Notes: generated from the sequence alone by a model not told the origin. Counted from the first letter of the stretch, positions 24,680 to 32,170 are shown. The stretch is 33,826 bases of DNA from Gammaproteobacteria bacterium (GCA_963575715.1 CAUYTW010000155.1:1-33826), one strand, 5' to 3'. Numbers and translations are program-made.

Positions 24680-25530
24680 ATGATATTAACCACGATAATT
24701 TTTGAAAAAATTGAAAAGCTATTACCACGTCAACGTGGTAATGTGACATATTCCAATTTTTCTGTACTAACCGCGATACTATATGTTTTAGAAAACGGTT
24801 GTAAATGGAGAGGTCTCCCAAGAGAATTTGGGAATTGGCACACGATTTACACGCGCGCCAATCGATGGGCAAAAAGAGGTGTCCTGGATCGCGTCCTTTC
24901 TGTATTGAAGGAGGAATTAATTAAGGAAGTTGAGCATGTATCGTTGGATAGTACAATTATTAAAGTACATCCCGATGGTACCGGTGCGTTAAAAAGTAGT
25001 GGTCCACAATCGATCGGTAAAACATGCGGTAGATGGACCACAAAAATTCATACGATTGCAATCAATGATAAAAAATAACTTTATTTTTCATTATCTTATG
25101 GATAAAAACACAATGCACCCGAAGGAAGAAAACTCCTCGAACAATTAAACATAGAAAAGCTGGAAAGAATTTCAGTAATCATGGATAGAACTTATGAGGA
25201 CGATAAAACAAGGAAGTTAGTATCTGATCTTAGAATGGAACTTGTAGTTCCTATAAAAAAGAATAGAACTATAAAATGGAAATATAATAAAAAACGTACA
25301 AAAAATAAATGAATTTGAACGATTATTCAAGAGATTAAAAAGATTCAGAAGGGCTTTTACAAGATTCGATAAATTAGATATTAATCTGTGCATTGGTTAG
25401 GTGACACTCTTAAAATTGGAGATCCAGTCCACAGCCTATCACACAATTTTTTAGGTGTCACTTTACTTATGCACAGATTAATATCATGTTTAATTTCTTT
25501 ATTTTGGCCTAATTATGGATATGTTTAATT
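24680..25530 (+). pseudogene. IS5-family DDE transposase, broken
   Basis: The N-terminal 132 codons are open (YVLENGCKWRGLPREFGNWH, then first catalytic Asp in HVSLDSTIIKVHPDG). A TAA at 25076 ends this frame. The same frame then continues with LYFSLSYG, a second TAA at 25103, and APEGRKLLEQLN..VIMDRTYEDDKTR with the second Asp. A stop and one-base shift near 25310 separate this from NEFERLFKRLKRFRRAFTR with the catalytic Glu. A palindromic insertion splits the C-terminus at KLDI, and IMFNFFILA follows it. The breaks are in-frame stops plus an indel, not a programmed frameshift, so the gene is dead. Confidence 0.85.
25377..25485. mobile_element. 109-bp palindromic MITE nested in the transposase pseudogene
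   Basis: 17-bp perfect terminal inverted repeats (GATATTAATCTGTGCAT at 25377-25393 and its complement at 25469-25485), extended imperfectly inward to GTGACAC and GTGTCAC. It interrupts the transposase between KLD and IMFNF. It has no coding capacity. The family is not recognised; any target duplication is hidden by the AT-rich palindromic ends. Confidence 0.75.
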
Positions 25531-25602
25531 AGTATTAACAGGTCTTAGTGAAAAATCCGAGATGGCTGAAGCGCGTTGATAATCAGGTATAATTTAGTAT
25601 GA

Positions 25603-25962
25603 TCAGCCACTACCCTGCCGCTAGTCTGTTTGTGAAAGTTTTGAAGACATACTTGGATATGATTTTGGGTTATCATAGACTCTATCCCGCTGACGCCTGC
25701 ATCAGTTGTGAAATGCGGATAATTCAGGTGTAGAACGAAACGGTCCGAAAAGTTATAAAGTACTGAACTTCACACATGGCAACTTTGGCGTAGGGGGAGC
25801 GATGCCTTGAAAAGCCTTAGTCACCAGGCCCGTAAGGGCTGACAGTCGGGTAAAGACTAGCTCCTAATTTAGGCTAAAATCATTAATTCTGACACCAAAG
25901 GCAGAATTTCCTCCTCTTGACCCCCTTCTCGAGATCAAGATGGGATATCCGCCGAGGATTTG
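25603..25962 (+). repeat. Decayed HEARO/omega-RNA-like element (copy 9), first of a tandem pair
   Basis: Left-end-like CCACTACCCTGCCG with TTTGTGAAAG, then recognisable core pieces: AACGAAACGGTCCG, CATGGCAACTTTGGCG, GTCACCAGGCCCGTAAGGGC and GTCGGGTAAAGACTAG. The right-end hairpin CTTGACCC..GAGATCAAG and tail CCGCCGAGGATTT lead straight into the next copy. The 5' core is badly eroded. A TATAAT at 25588-25593 lies just ahead of its left end. Confidence 0.6.
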
Positions 25963-26309
25963 TCAATCATCCCGCCCTAAAGGGCGGATTTTGTGAAAAC
26001 AAATCTGAGCTTGACCAGCCTTAGTTCGAGAAATCGAACTACGTTGCAACGAAGTATAAAGACTCACCTTGGGGGCGCTTCCTCAACTCCAAGCTCTGAA
26101 AGCGGCGGATGCAGACACGGTGCGGGTAACTACGAAACGGTCTGCCGCAAAGTTCTCAAGAACTGAAGCTGCGTTGCAACATTGGCGAATGGAGTCACAC
26201 CGCAAGGTGTGTGTCACTAGGCCCGTAAGGGCCTGGCAGTCGGGAAAGACCGGCAACTTAAAACCGCCCGCTTACCTCCTCACTGCTAAAGCTGTGGTGC
26301 GGGCATGTG
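25963..26309 (+). ncRNA. Full-length HEARO/omega-RNA-like element (copy 10), second of a tandem pair
   Basis: About 347 nt, nearly collinear with the copy at 2017. Left end TCAATCATCCCGCCC, then GCTTGACCAGCC, GTTCGAGAAATCGAAC, CTTGG..CCAAG hairpin, AGCGGCGGATGC, GCAGAC..GTCTGC, AGTTCTCAAGAACT, CACACCGCAAGGTGTG, GCCCGTAAGGGC, GTCGGGAAAGACCGGCAAC and tail GGGCATGTG ending at GTGA (26310-26313). Several stems differ from the copy at 2017 by paired changes, which argues that the RNA structure was selected. The 140 bases from 26310 to 26449 contain no other feature I can name. Confidence 0.75.
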
Positions 26310-26449
26310 GTGAAGTATTCCGCTGTTATCTAGGTTATTCTTTGCGATGAGCAACGAGGTCCCAAGGCGGTCCTTGAGAAGTAGCGGGGGGTCGTGTCCC
26401 ACATTACGACGCGACCATTGAGTCCATTAGTCATCTTCACGGTTCAGGA

Positions 26450-27043
26450 ATGCCAATCGACCTGCTCTCGGTCATTATTCAAGCTACCATTGTCATCAGC
26501 GTCCCTACCCTCGTCGCCAATGGCGGGGAGGCGTTGATGCATCTGATCGCTCATCATGAATTTCATGCGATCCCCATCCTCACTACCCTCTCGCGGTTGC
26601 AAGGGTTATTGGCGGGTGGTCTTCTTCTCCATGCCAGTTTCGACGAAAGCTACTACGACCTTCAGGCATTGTTTGTACCAGCGAGTCGCTGGAATCTCAG
26701 TATGAAACAGTTCCTGCTGGAACGAGCCAATCTTTTTTCCTACGACCCGGAACCGCTATTGAGTCTGCTGCGGGACGATCCGCTGAGTGGTCGTGGTCTG
26801 CTCATAGCTCTCGTGGTGGTAATAATCCCCACCATACTTGTATTGGTATGTCTACGCGTCTGGAAATTTTGGGACGCGTTGCGAGGGATAGTAGCATGTG
26901 CAGGTACTGCCCTGTGGTCGGCCTGGATAACAATCTACCTAGTTTGTCTAGTTTTCTGGGGCCTGTATCTCCTGAACTATTGGAGCCTGGCACTACTTGC
27001 CGTGTACATCCAATACCAACGGAGTCGAGGCGGGCACCACTGA
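26450..27043 (+). CDS. Membrane protein of unknown function
   Basis: 197 residues. Hydrophobic segments at about 5-24, 45-62, 116-136 and 146-185 suggest four to five membrane spans; a soluble stretch of about 50 residues (DESYYDLQALFVPASRWN..LLRDDP) lies between the second and third. The N-terminal HLIAHHEFHAIP is His-rich, but no known metal motif is evident. I do not recognise the family. It starts at ATG 26450 with AGGA immediately before it, a weak site. A strong terminator follows, so it is a single-gene unit ahead of metK. Confidence 0.6.
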   Translation: MPIDLLSVIIQATIVISVPTLVANGGEALMHLIAHHEFHAIPILTTLSRLQGLLAGGLLLHASFDESYYDLQALFVPASRWNLSMKQFLLERANLFSYDPEPLLSLLRDDPLSGRGLLIALVVVIIPTILVLVCLRVWKFWDALRGIVACAGTALWSAWITIYLVCLVFWGLYLLNYWSLALLAVYIQYQRSRGGHH

Positions 27044-27067
27044 AATGTAGCGATTCAATCCATGATG

Positions 27068-27115
27068 GCCATGACTTGACGTGAGTTCACCACTTACGTT
27101 GAGTCGTGGCTTTTT
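27068..27115 (+). terminator. Intrinsic terminator after the unknown membrane protein
   Basis: GCCATGACTTGACGT (27068-27082) pairs, with a few G-U pairs, with ACGTTGAGTCGTGGC (27096-27110), followed by TTTTT. It is a 15-bp stem, 25 bases after the stop codon. Confidence 0.88.
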
Positions 27116-27227
27116 ACATCATGCATTAGCCATGTTAGCGTTTGATATCGATTGGGTTCCGTTAGTACTACTCAAACTAGAAACTAAACTCCCCCATCAT
27201 TAAGTTTTGTAGGAGCAAATCATACCG

Positions 27228-28403
27228 ATGGCCAAAAATTACCTCTTTACCTCCGAATCTGTATCTGAAGGTCATCCTGACAAAATGGCGGATCAGATCT
27301 CGGATGCCGTCCTCGATGCACTAATCGCGCAAGATCAGACAAGTCGCGTTGCTTGCGAAACTCTTGTTAAAACTGGCGTGATCATTATCGCGGGCGAAAT
27401 CACCACCAACGCCTGGGTAGATCTGGACCAAATTGCCCGTCAGGTAGTCAAGGAAATCGGCTATACCAGTTCGGAGACAGGTTTTGACGGAGAGACCTGC
27501 GCTGTCCTTACTGCCCTTGGCAAGCAGTCCTCGGACATTGCCATGGGGGTGGACGAAACCGTCAACCATGAACAAGGTGCCGGCGATCAGGGCATGATGT
27601 TTGGCTACGCCACTGCGGAAACCGATGTTTTGATGCCCGCTCCCATTACTTATGCCCATCGTCTGGTACGCCGTCAATCTGAAGTTCGCAAGAATGGTGT
27701 TCTTCCCTGGTTGCGTCCTGATGCTAAGAGTCAAATTAGCTTCCGTTACGAAGATCACCGACCGGTCAGCATTAACGCTGTGGTGCTTTCCACTCAGCAT
27801 AGCCCCGAGATTGAGGTTTCAGTGCTGCGCGAGGCGGTGATGGACGAAATCATACTTCCCGTTCTTCCAGCAGAATGGATTAATAAAGAAACTAAATTTT
27901 ATATCAATCCAACAGGACGTTTCGTCATTGGTGGTCCGATGGGTGATTGCGGACTCACCGGGCGGAAGATCATCGTAGATACTTACGGCGGAATGGGTCG
28001 CCATGGGGGTGGTGCATTTTCCGGCAAAGATCCCAGTAAAGTGGATCGTTCCGCTGCTTACGCCGCCCGCTACGTGGCCAAAAATATCGTCGCGGCGGGT
28101 CTGGCTGATCGATGCGAAGTACAAGTTTCTTACGCAATTGGCGTTGCTCGTCCCACTTCGATCTCGGTAGATACTTTTGGTACCGGTCGTGTTGACGATG
28201 AGCGATTGGTAGACCTGATCCGCGAACATTTTGATCTTCGTCCGCGTGGCATCATCACCATGCTCGATCTGCTCCATCCTATTTACCGTAAAACTTCAGC
28301 CTACGGTCATTTTGGCCGTGAGGATGCAGAATTTCCATGGGAAGCCACGGATAAAGCCGAGGCCCTACGCACCGCCGTCCCTTCTCATCAAAGTTCTTGC
28401 TGA
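27228..28403 (+). CDS. metK: S-adenosylmethionine synthase
   Basis: 391 residues (family about 384). Motifs: [21 protein letters not shown] at the N-terminus, the ATP-binding [12 protein letters not shown], and the phosphate loop [27 protein letters not shown]. It makes SAM from methionine and ATP. A clear AGGAG lies 12 bases before the ATG. It opens the SAM cycle cluster metK-ahcY-metF; no SAM riboswitch is recognisable in the 110 bases between the upstream terminator and the start. The extended C-terminus [13 protein letters not shown] is slightly unusual. Confidence 0.97.
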   Translation: MAKNYLFTSESVSEGHPDKMADQISDAVLDALIAQDQTSRVACETLVKTGVIIIAGEITTNAWVDLDQIARQVVKEIGYTSSETGFDGETCAVLTALGKQSSDIAMGVDETVNHEQGAGDQGMMFGYATAETDVLMPAPITYAHRLVRRQSEVRKNGVLPWLRPDAKSQISFRYEDHRPVSINAVVLSTQHSPEIEVSVLREAVMDEIILPVLPAEWINKETKFYINPTGRFVIGGPMGDCGLTGRKIIVDTYGGMGRHGGGAFSGKDPSKVDRSAAYAARYVAKNIVAAGLADRCEVQVSYAIGVARPTSISVDTFGTGRVDDERLVDLIREHFDLRPRGIITMLDLLHPIYRKTSAYGHFGREDAEFPWEATDKAEALRTAVPSHQSSC

Positions 28404-28444
28404 TTTGAGACCTCCCTCCTTCAGGGAGATTAGTTAAATTAGAC

Positions 28445-28473
28445 AACGATGCGTAAGCATCGTTATCCTTTTT
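28445..28473 (+). terminator. Intrinsic terminator after metK
   Basis: AACGATGC and GCATCGTT form a perfect 8-bp stem with a GTAA loop, followed by ATCCTTTTT. A smaller CTCCCT..AGGGAG hairpin lies just upstream at 28412-28428. This separates metK from ahcY, or attenuates readthrough. Confidence 0.8.
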
Positions 28474-28478
28474 GGTAA

Positions 28479-28550
28479 CCTCCTCATTTACGCGGAGGCA
28501 ATCTACAGACCTCAATCTGTCGATAGCTTTGTCATTCGGCAGATGAGGTC
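28479..28550 (+). promoter_or_regulatory. Structured leader of ahcY
   Basis: Two hairpins in the ahcY 5' region: CCTCC..GGAGG (28479-28498), and a long one in which GACCTCA and TCTGTCG (28508-28521) pair with CGGCAGA and TGAGGTC (28537-28550), leaving one bulged A. The known SAH riboswitch consensus (GAGGAGCGCUGC and CCAGGCUCG) is not seen. It could be a regulatory RNA of another type or a mere stem. Confidence 0.45.
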
Positions 28551-28562
28551 GGATGCGGATTG

Positions 28563-28582
28563 AAACAAACAAACAAACAAAC
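28563..28582 (+). repeat. Tetranucleotide tandem repeat (AAAC)5 in the ahcY leader
   Basis: Five perfect AAAC units, 42 bases before the ahcY ATG, followed by a degenerate AGATAAACATACATAC. It is non-coding and unstructured. Confidence 0.9.
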
Positions 28583-28623
28583 AGATAAACATACATACTC
28601 AATTAATCCACGAGAGCATTTGA

Positions 28624-30051
28624 ATGATCAATATATTATCACCCGTGGACCTTGCCCCCGCCTATCGGGTAGCCGATATGAGCCTTGCCGCCTGGGGCCG
28701 CAAGGAAATCGCCATTGCCGAGACCGAAATGCCGGGCCTCATGTCTCTGCGCGAAGAATATGCAGCAAAAAAACCCCTTACTGGAGCACGTATTTCTGGC
28801 AGTCTGCACATGACCATCCAGACCGCCGTCCTCATCGAGACCTTAGTCGCGTTGGGGGCTGAAGTGCGTTGGGCGTCATGCAATATTTTTTCTACCCAGA
28901 ACCACGCCGCTGCGGCAATTGCTGCCGTCGGTATTCCAGTTTTTGCCTGGAAGGGCGAAACCCTGGAAGAATATTGGTGGTGTACCGAACAAGCCCTTAC
29001 TTGGCCGGGTGGAAACGGTCCCAACATGATTCTCGATGACGGTGGCGATGCTACACTGCTGATTCATAAAGGTGTGGAATTTGAGGCCGTTGGAGTGGTT
29101 CCTGCACCAGTCGCCGGAGATTCCGAAGACTGGCGGGAATTTCTCAAACTCCTCGGGAAGAGCTTTGCGAAAAATTCCGATAAATGGCGCACAATGGCCA
29201 ATGGCATCCATGGAGTAACCGAGGAAACAACCACTGGCGTCCATCGCCTTTATCAAATGCAAGATAATGCTACTCTGCTTTTTCCTGCGATGAACGTCAA
29301 TGATTCCGTCACCAAGAGTAAATTTGATAACCTTTACGGCTGCCGTGAGTCTCTCATTGACGGCATTAAGCGCGCTACCGATGTCATGGTGGCAGGCAAA
29401 ATTTGTGTGGTGTGTGGCTATGGCGATGTAGGTAAGGGCTGTGCTCAAGCCTTTCGAGGGATGGGTGCCACAGTCTGGATTACCGAAATCGATCCGATTT
29501 GTGCACTTCAGGCATCCATGGAGGGTTATCGAGTAGTCATGCTTGACGAGGTGGCTGCGCTGGGTGATATTTTCGTCACCGCCACTGGCAATTTGCGGGT
29601 TATTTCCCACGATCACATGCTGCGGATGAAGAATGAAGCCATTGTTTGCAACATTGGTCATTTTGATTCTGAGATCGATATCGCAGCAATCGAATCATAT
29701 CCCTGGGAAGAAATTAAACCACAAGTGGATCACGTCATATTCCCCGATGGCAAAAAAATTATTGTGCTCGCCAAGGGACGCCTGGTTAATTTAGGATGCG
29801 CTACCGGTCATCCGAGTTTCGTGATGTCGGCTTCTTTCACCAATCAGGTAATGGCACAGATGGAACTCTTCGCGCACTATGTAAATTATGAACGGCGTGT
29901 TTATGTATTACCAAAAACACTGGATGAAAAGGTAGCACGTTTACATTTAAAGAAAATTGGTGCTCATCTAACTGAGCTGACTAATGAGCAGGCCACCTAT
30001 ATTGGTGTTTCCAAGGAAGGGCCATATAAACCTGATCATTATCGTTATTGA
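28624..30051 (+). CDS. ahcY: Adenosylhomocysteinase (SAH hydrolase)
   Basis: 475 residues. It splits S-adenosylhomocysteine into adenosine and homocysteine, relieving product inhibition of methyltransferases. Motifs: [35 protein letters not shown], the insert region [23 protein letters not shown]-binding [15 protein letters not shown], and the C-terminal [11 protein letters not shown] with the Lys and Tyr that contact NAD in the neighbouring subunit. ATG 28624 gives a normal N-terminus, with GAGAG upstream. It is preceded by its own structured leader and followed by a terminator-like hairpin, so it seems to be a separate transcription unit between metK and metF. Confidence 0.97.
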   Translation: MINILSPVDLAPAYRVADMSLAAWGRKEIAIAETEMPGLMSLREEYAAKKPLTGARISGSLHMTIQTAVLIETLVALGAEVRWASCNIFSTQNHAAAAIAAVGIPVFAWKGETLEEYWWCTEQALTWPGGNGPNMILDDGGDATLLIHKGVEFEAVGVVPAPVAGDSEDWREFLKLLGKSFAKNSDKWRTMANGIHGVTEETTTGVHRLYQMQDNATLLFPAMNVNDSVTKSKFDNLYGCRESLIDGIKRATDVMVAGKICVVCGYGDVGKGCAQAFRGMGATVWITEIDPICALQASMEGYRVVMLDEVAALGDIFVTATGNLRVISHDHMLRMKNEAIVCNIGHFDSEIDIAAIESYPWEEIKPQVDHVIFPDGKKIIVLAKGRLVNLGCATGHPSFVMSASFTNQVMAQMELFAHYVNYERRVYVLPKTLDEKVARLHLKKIGAHLTELTNEQATYIGVSKEGPYKPDHYRY

Positions 30052-30059
30052 ATAATAAT

Positions 30060-30090
30060 AACCTTGGTCATTCATGATGACCAAGGTTTA
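30060..30090 (+). terminator. Hairpin terminator after ahcY
   Basis: AACCTTGGTCAT and ATGACCAAGGTT form a perfect 12-bp stem with loop TCATG, followed by TATTG, 8 bases after the ahcY stop. The T-run is weak but the stem is strong, and it is symmetric, so it may act in both directions. Confidence 0.7.
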
Positions 30091-30091
30091 T

Positions 30092-30312
30092 TGATGTCTC
30101 CGAGAAACCCCGTCCTTGAGAGCGGGGAGGACAAGGAGACGATTTTGCAAACGTCCAGTACAAATGCCAGTCTTGCCCTGCGGCCAGACCGTAAGCGGCC
30201 TAAGTGATGCACACCTTGTGGTGTGGCTCCCCTCGCCAAAGTTGCAACGCAGAGTATTGCGATAAACTGTTTTGTAATTACTCGTATCGTGCCTGTATTT
30301 GCCGCTATTTAC
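30092..30312 (-). repeat. Partial HEARO/omega-RNA-like element between ahcY and metF, minus strand (copy 11)
   Basis: Read on the minus strand: AGCGGCAAATACAGG (cf. AGCGGCGGATGCAGA), GTAATTACAAAACAG, CTGCGTTGCAACTTTGGCGA, GGAGCCACACC, AAGGTGTGCATCACTTAGG, a degenerate CAAGACTGGC, right-end hairpin CCCCGCTCTCAAGGACGGGG and tail CTCGGAGACATCA, bordered by ATAA. Left end and 5' core are lost or unreadable. Many differences from the full copies are transitions. It occupies most of the 353-base ahcY-metF gap. The final 90 bases before metF are AT-rich and probably hold its promoter. Confidence 0.7.
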
Positions 30313-30404
30313 CGTTTATGCTGACAATAAATTTATATATTATGTAGTTTTATCTATCATTGATCAATCCTTCACTGCTTTTATTTTCCGCCGAGGTCAT
30401 TAAT

Positions 30405-31259
30405 ATGCAATCACAGCAACGTCATCCTCGGGTTTTCAGTTTTGAATTTTTTCCACCAAAAAATGAAGAAAGCGCAGAAAAATTGCGCCAAATTCGTGAT
30501 GAGCTAGCTTTACTGGGTCCACGATTTTTTTCCGTTACCTACGGTGCTGGTGGATCTACTCGTGATCGTACCATCAAGGCGGTTCTTGACATTCAAAACG
30601 CTGGCCATGAAGCGGCTCCTCATTTATCTTGCATCGGTTCCACCCGGGAAGGAATCAGGGATATCCTCAATGAGTATCGGATGTGCGGCATTCGTCATAT
30701 CGTCGCTCTGCGCGGCGACCTGCCTTCGGGTACTCATGATGTGGGAGAACTACGCTATGCCAATGAACTAGTCGAATTCATTCGAACAGAAACAGGTGAT
30801 CATTTCCATATTGAAGTTGCAGCTTATCCCGAGTTTCATCCACAGGCTTCATTGGCCATCACCGATCTAAAAAATTTTAAGCGTAAGGTACAATCTGGCG
30901 CGAATAGCGCGATTACTCAATATTTTTACAATGCGGATGCTTATCTGCGCTTTGTAGAAAGTTGTGAACGGATGGGACTGGATATTCCTATCGTTCCAGG
31001 AATTATGCCAATTACCAATTTTACTCAGCTTGTTCGTTTTTCTGACCTTTGTGGTGCCGAGGTTCCTCGCTGGCTACGTCGACGCCTTGAGGGCTATGGC
31101 GACGATTTAGATGCAATTCGTGCCTTTGGGTTGGAAGTTGTCATTGAATTATGCCGGCGACTATTGGATGCCGGTGCTCCAGGTCTTCATTTTTACACAA
31201 TGAACCAGTCTGCTCCCACAAAAGCCATTTGGCGGGCACTTAACCTGAATGTCAGCTAA
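30405..31259 (+). CDS. metF: 5,10-methylenetetrahydrofolate reductase
   Basis: 284 residues (E. coli 296). It makes 5-methyl-THF for methionine synthesis, closing the methyl cycle with MetK and AhcY. Motifs: FSFEFFPPKNEESAEKL with the catalytic Glu, VTYGAGGSTRD, HLSCIGSTREGIRDIL, IVALRGDLPSG for FAD binding, EVAAYPEFHPQA and GLHFYTMNQS at the C-terminus. ATG 30405 has GAGGT well placed upstream; the in-frame extension to 30360 was rejected. It probably has its own promoter, because a terminator hairpin and a reversed element lie between it and ahcY. Confidence 0.96.
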   Translation: MQSQQRHPRVFSFEFFPPKNEESAEKLRQIRDELALLGPRFFSVTYGAGGSTRDRTIKAVLDIQNAGHEAAPHLSCIGSTREGIRDILNEYRMCGIRHIVALRGDLPSGTHDVGELRYANELVEFIRTETGDHFHIEVAAYPEFHPQASLAITDLKNFKRKVQSGANSAITQYFYNADAYLRFVESCERMGLDIPIVPGIMPITNFTQLVRFSDLCGAEVPRWLRRRLEGYGDDLDAIRAFGLEVVIELCRRLLDAGAPGLHFYTMNQSAPTKAIWRALNLNVS

Positions 31260-31308
31260 GAGCCTGTTCTATTCGTGAATATTTGGCGTAAAATGTAGAT
31301 AAAACATC

Positions 31309-31530
31309 ATGGAAACCACCATACGAAGATTACTAAAAGCAATATCGTGGTATCTCACGGGAATGCTCGCAGTTTTTCTTATTAGCTGGATTATTACAAG
31401 CAATGCCAAGCTCGCCGCCACTATCGCGCTTACAGAAGTAGTGACGAGATTTTTTCTTTATTGGTTACACGAACGGATTTGGAATAGAACAACCTGGGGA
31501 AGATATAATCCTAAACTCCCCCGGCTTTAG
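31309..31530 (+). CDS. DUF2061 small membrane protein
   Basis: 73 residues with two membrane segments (about 10-30 and 34-52). The sequence pattern KAISWYLTGMLAVFLISWIITS, then ALTEVVTRFFLYWLHERIWNR matches the DUF2061 family of small predicted membrane proteins, whose function is unknown; some members sit near cysteine or sulfate assimilation genes, but none is present here. It starts at ATG 31309 with no strong Shine-Dalgarno sequence. Its stop lies 10 bases before a shortened repeated element. Confidence 0.82.
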   Translation: METTIRRLLKAISWYLTGMLAVFLISWIITSNAKLAATIALTEVVTRFFLYWLHERIWNRTTWGRYNPKLPRL

Positions 31531-31540
31531 GAATCGACGG

Positions 31541-31666
31541 TCAAGAACCCCTCAACCCTACGGGATTGAGGATGGCTCTGTGAGGTAACACTCATAATTT
31601 CCAGCTTGACCAGCCTAAGCGATAAAACATCAAATCAAGATCGAGGGTTTTCCACGCTGAGGATTT
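31541..31666 (+). repeat. Shortened element ending at the hsp20 start codon (copy 12)
   Basis: 126 nt: left-end-like TCAAGAACCCCTC with hairpin CCTCAACCC..GGGATTGAGG, then the very start of the core RNA (CCAGCTTGACCAGCCTAAG), then directly the right-end tail CGAGGGTTTTCCACGCTGAGGATTT cut short at its border with ATGA (31667). The rest of the core is deleted. GAGGA at 31659-31663 is 3 bases from the hsp20 ATG, a tight but possible ribosome binding site. Confidence 0.65.
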
Positions 31667-32170
31667 ATGAATCAATTACGCCAAGGACTGGGTCGGGCTT
31701 TGGAGAATTTGACTGAAGGCTGGCATCAAGTCGTAGAAAGGGCGGGTGATGCGCTTACCCGTTTCAATCCGGTACGTCAAGCAGTAGAAAGTCCTGGAGC
31801 ATTGGTGGAGCGTTATGCTCCGCGTTGGGGCATAGTGGCGGCGGAATTGCGTGAGGATGGCGATGCCTTGGTGATCAAGCTCGAATTGCCGGGCATGGAA
31901 CCAGAGCAATTCGATGTGGACGTGGTTGATGATTTTTTGGTCATCCGTGGTGAGAAACGTGTGGAACGGGAAGAAGCTCGTGGGCGTTATCACCTTATGG
32001 AATGCGCTTACGGGAGCTTCGAACGGGCGATACGCTTACCGATGCCCGTTGATCCCACTCGGACTAAGGCGCGCTATCGTCATGGTGTCCTCACAATCAC
32101 CTTACCCAAACTCGCCTCACATCATACCCGTCGCATCAAAGTCAATAGCGAGTCAACTACCCCGCCTTGA
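31667..32170 (+). CDS. Hsp20/alpha-crystallin family small heat-shock protein
   Basis: 167 residues. The alpha-crystallin domain (about 63-150) contains VIKLELPGMEPEQFDVDVVDD, LVIRGEKRVEREEARGRYHLMEC, YGSFERAIRLP and ARYRHGVLTITLPK. It is an ATP-independent holdase that keeps unfolded proteins soluble. The C-terminal IxI-type anchor appears as RRIKVNSES and is imperfect. The last codons (S-T-T-P-P-stop) are made of a repeated element's left end (TCAACTACCCCGCCTTGA), so the natural C-terminus was replaced. The start codon is the ATGA bordering another element. It is followed by degQ on the same strand after 51 bases. Confidence 0.92.
   Translation: MNQLRQGLGRALENLTEGWHQVVERAGDALTRFNPVRQAVESPGALVERYAPRWGIVAAELREDGDALVIKLELPGMEPEQFDVDVVDDFLVIRGEKRVEREEARGRYHLMECAYGSFERAIRLPMPVDPTRTKARYRHGVLTITLPKLASHHTRRIKVNSESTTPP

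Larger units (their letters stand above)
24648..25544 (+). mobile_element. Decayed IS5-family (IS427-like) insertion sequence
   Basis: Terminal inverted repeats GGGCCTGTTAACAT (left) and the complement of GTATTAACAGGTC (right), flanked by a TTA duplication at 24645-24647 and 25545-25547, which fits the TNA duplication of the IS427 group. It contains a DDE transposase broken by nonsense codons, a frameshift and a nested palindromic MITE. Without the MITE it is about 790 bp, slightly short for the group. Confidence 0.8.

Noticed and set aside
25076-25105. Programmed frameshift joining two transposase reading frames
   Set aside because: The transposase similarity continues in the same frame after the TAA and hits a second TAA, so these are nonsense mutations rather than a frameshift site.
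2017-26309. CRISPR-like array explanation for the repeated sequences
   Set aside because: Copies are hundreds of bases long, dispersed and in both orientations, with no short regularly spaced repeats or cas genes.
27116-27227. SAM riboswitch upstream of metK
   Set aside because: The short leader shows no SAM-I, SAM-II or SAM/SAH-like conserved segments by eye.
28404-28623. SAH riboswitch upstream of ahcY
   Set aside because: The known consensus segments (GAGGAGCGCUGC and CCAGGCUCG) are not present; only unrelated hairpins are seen.
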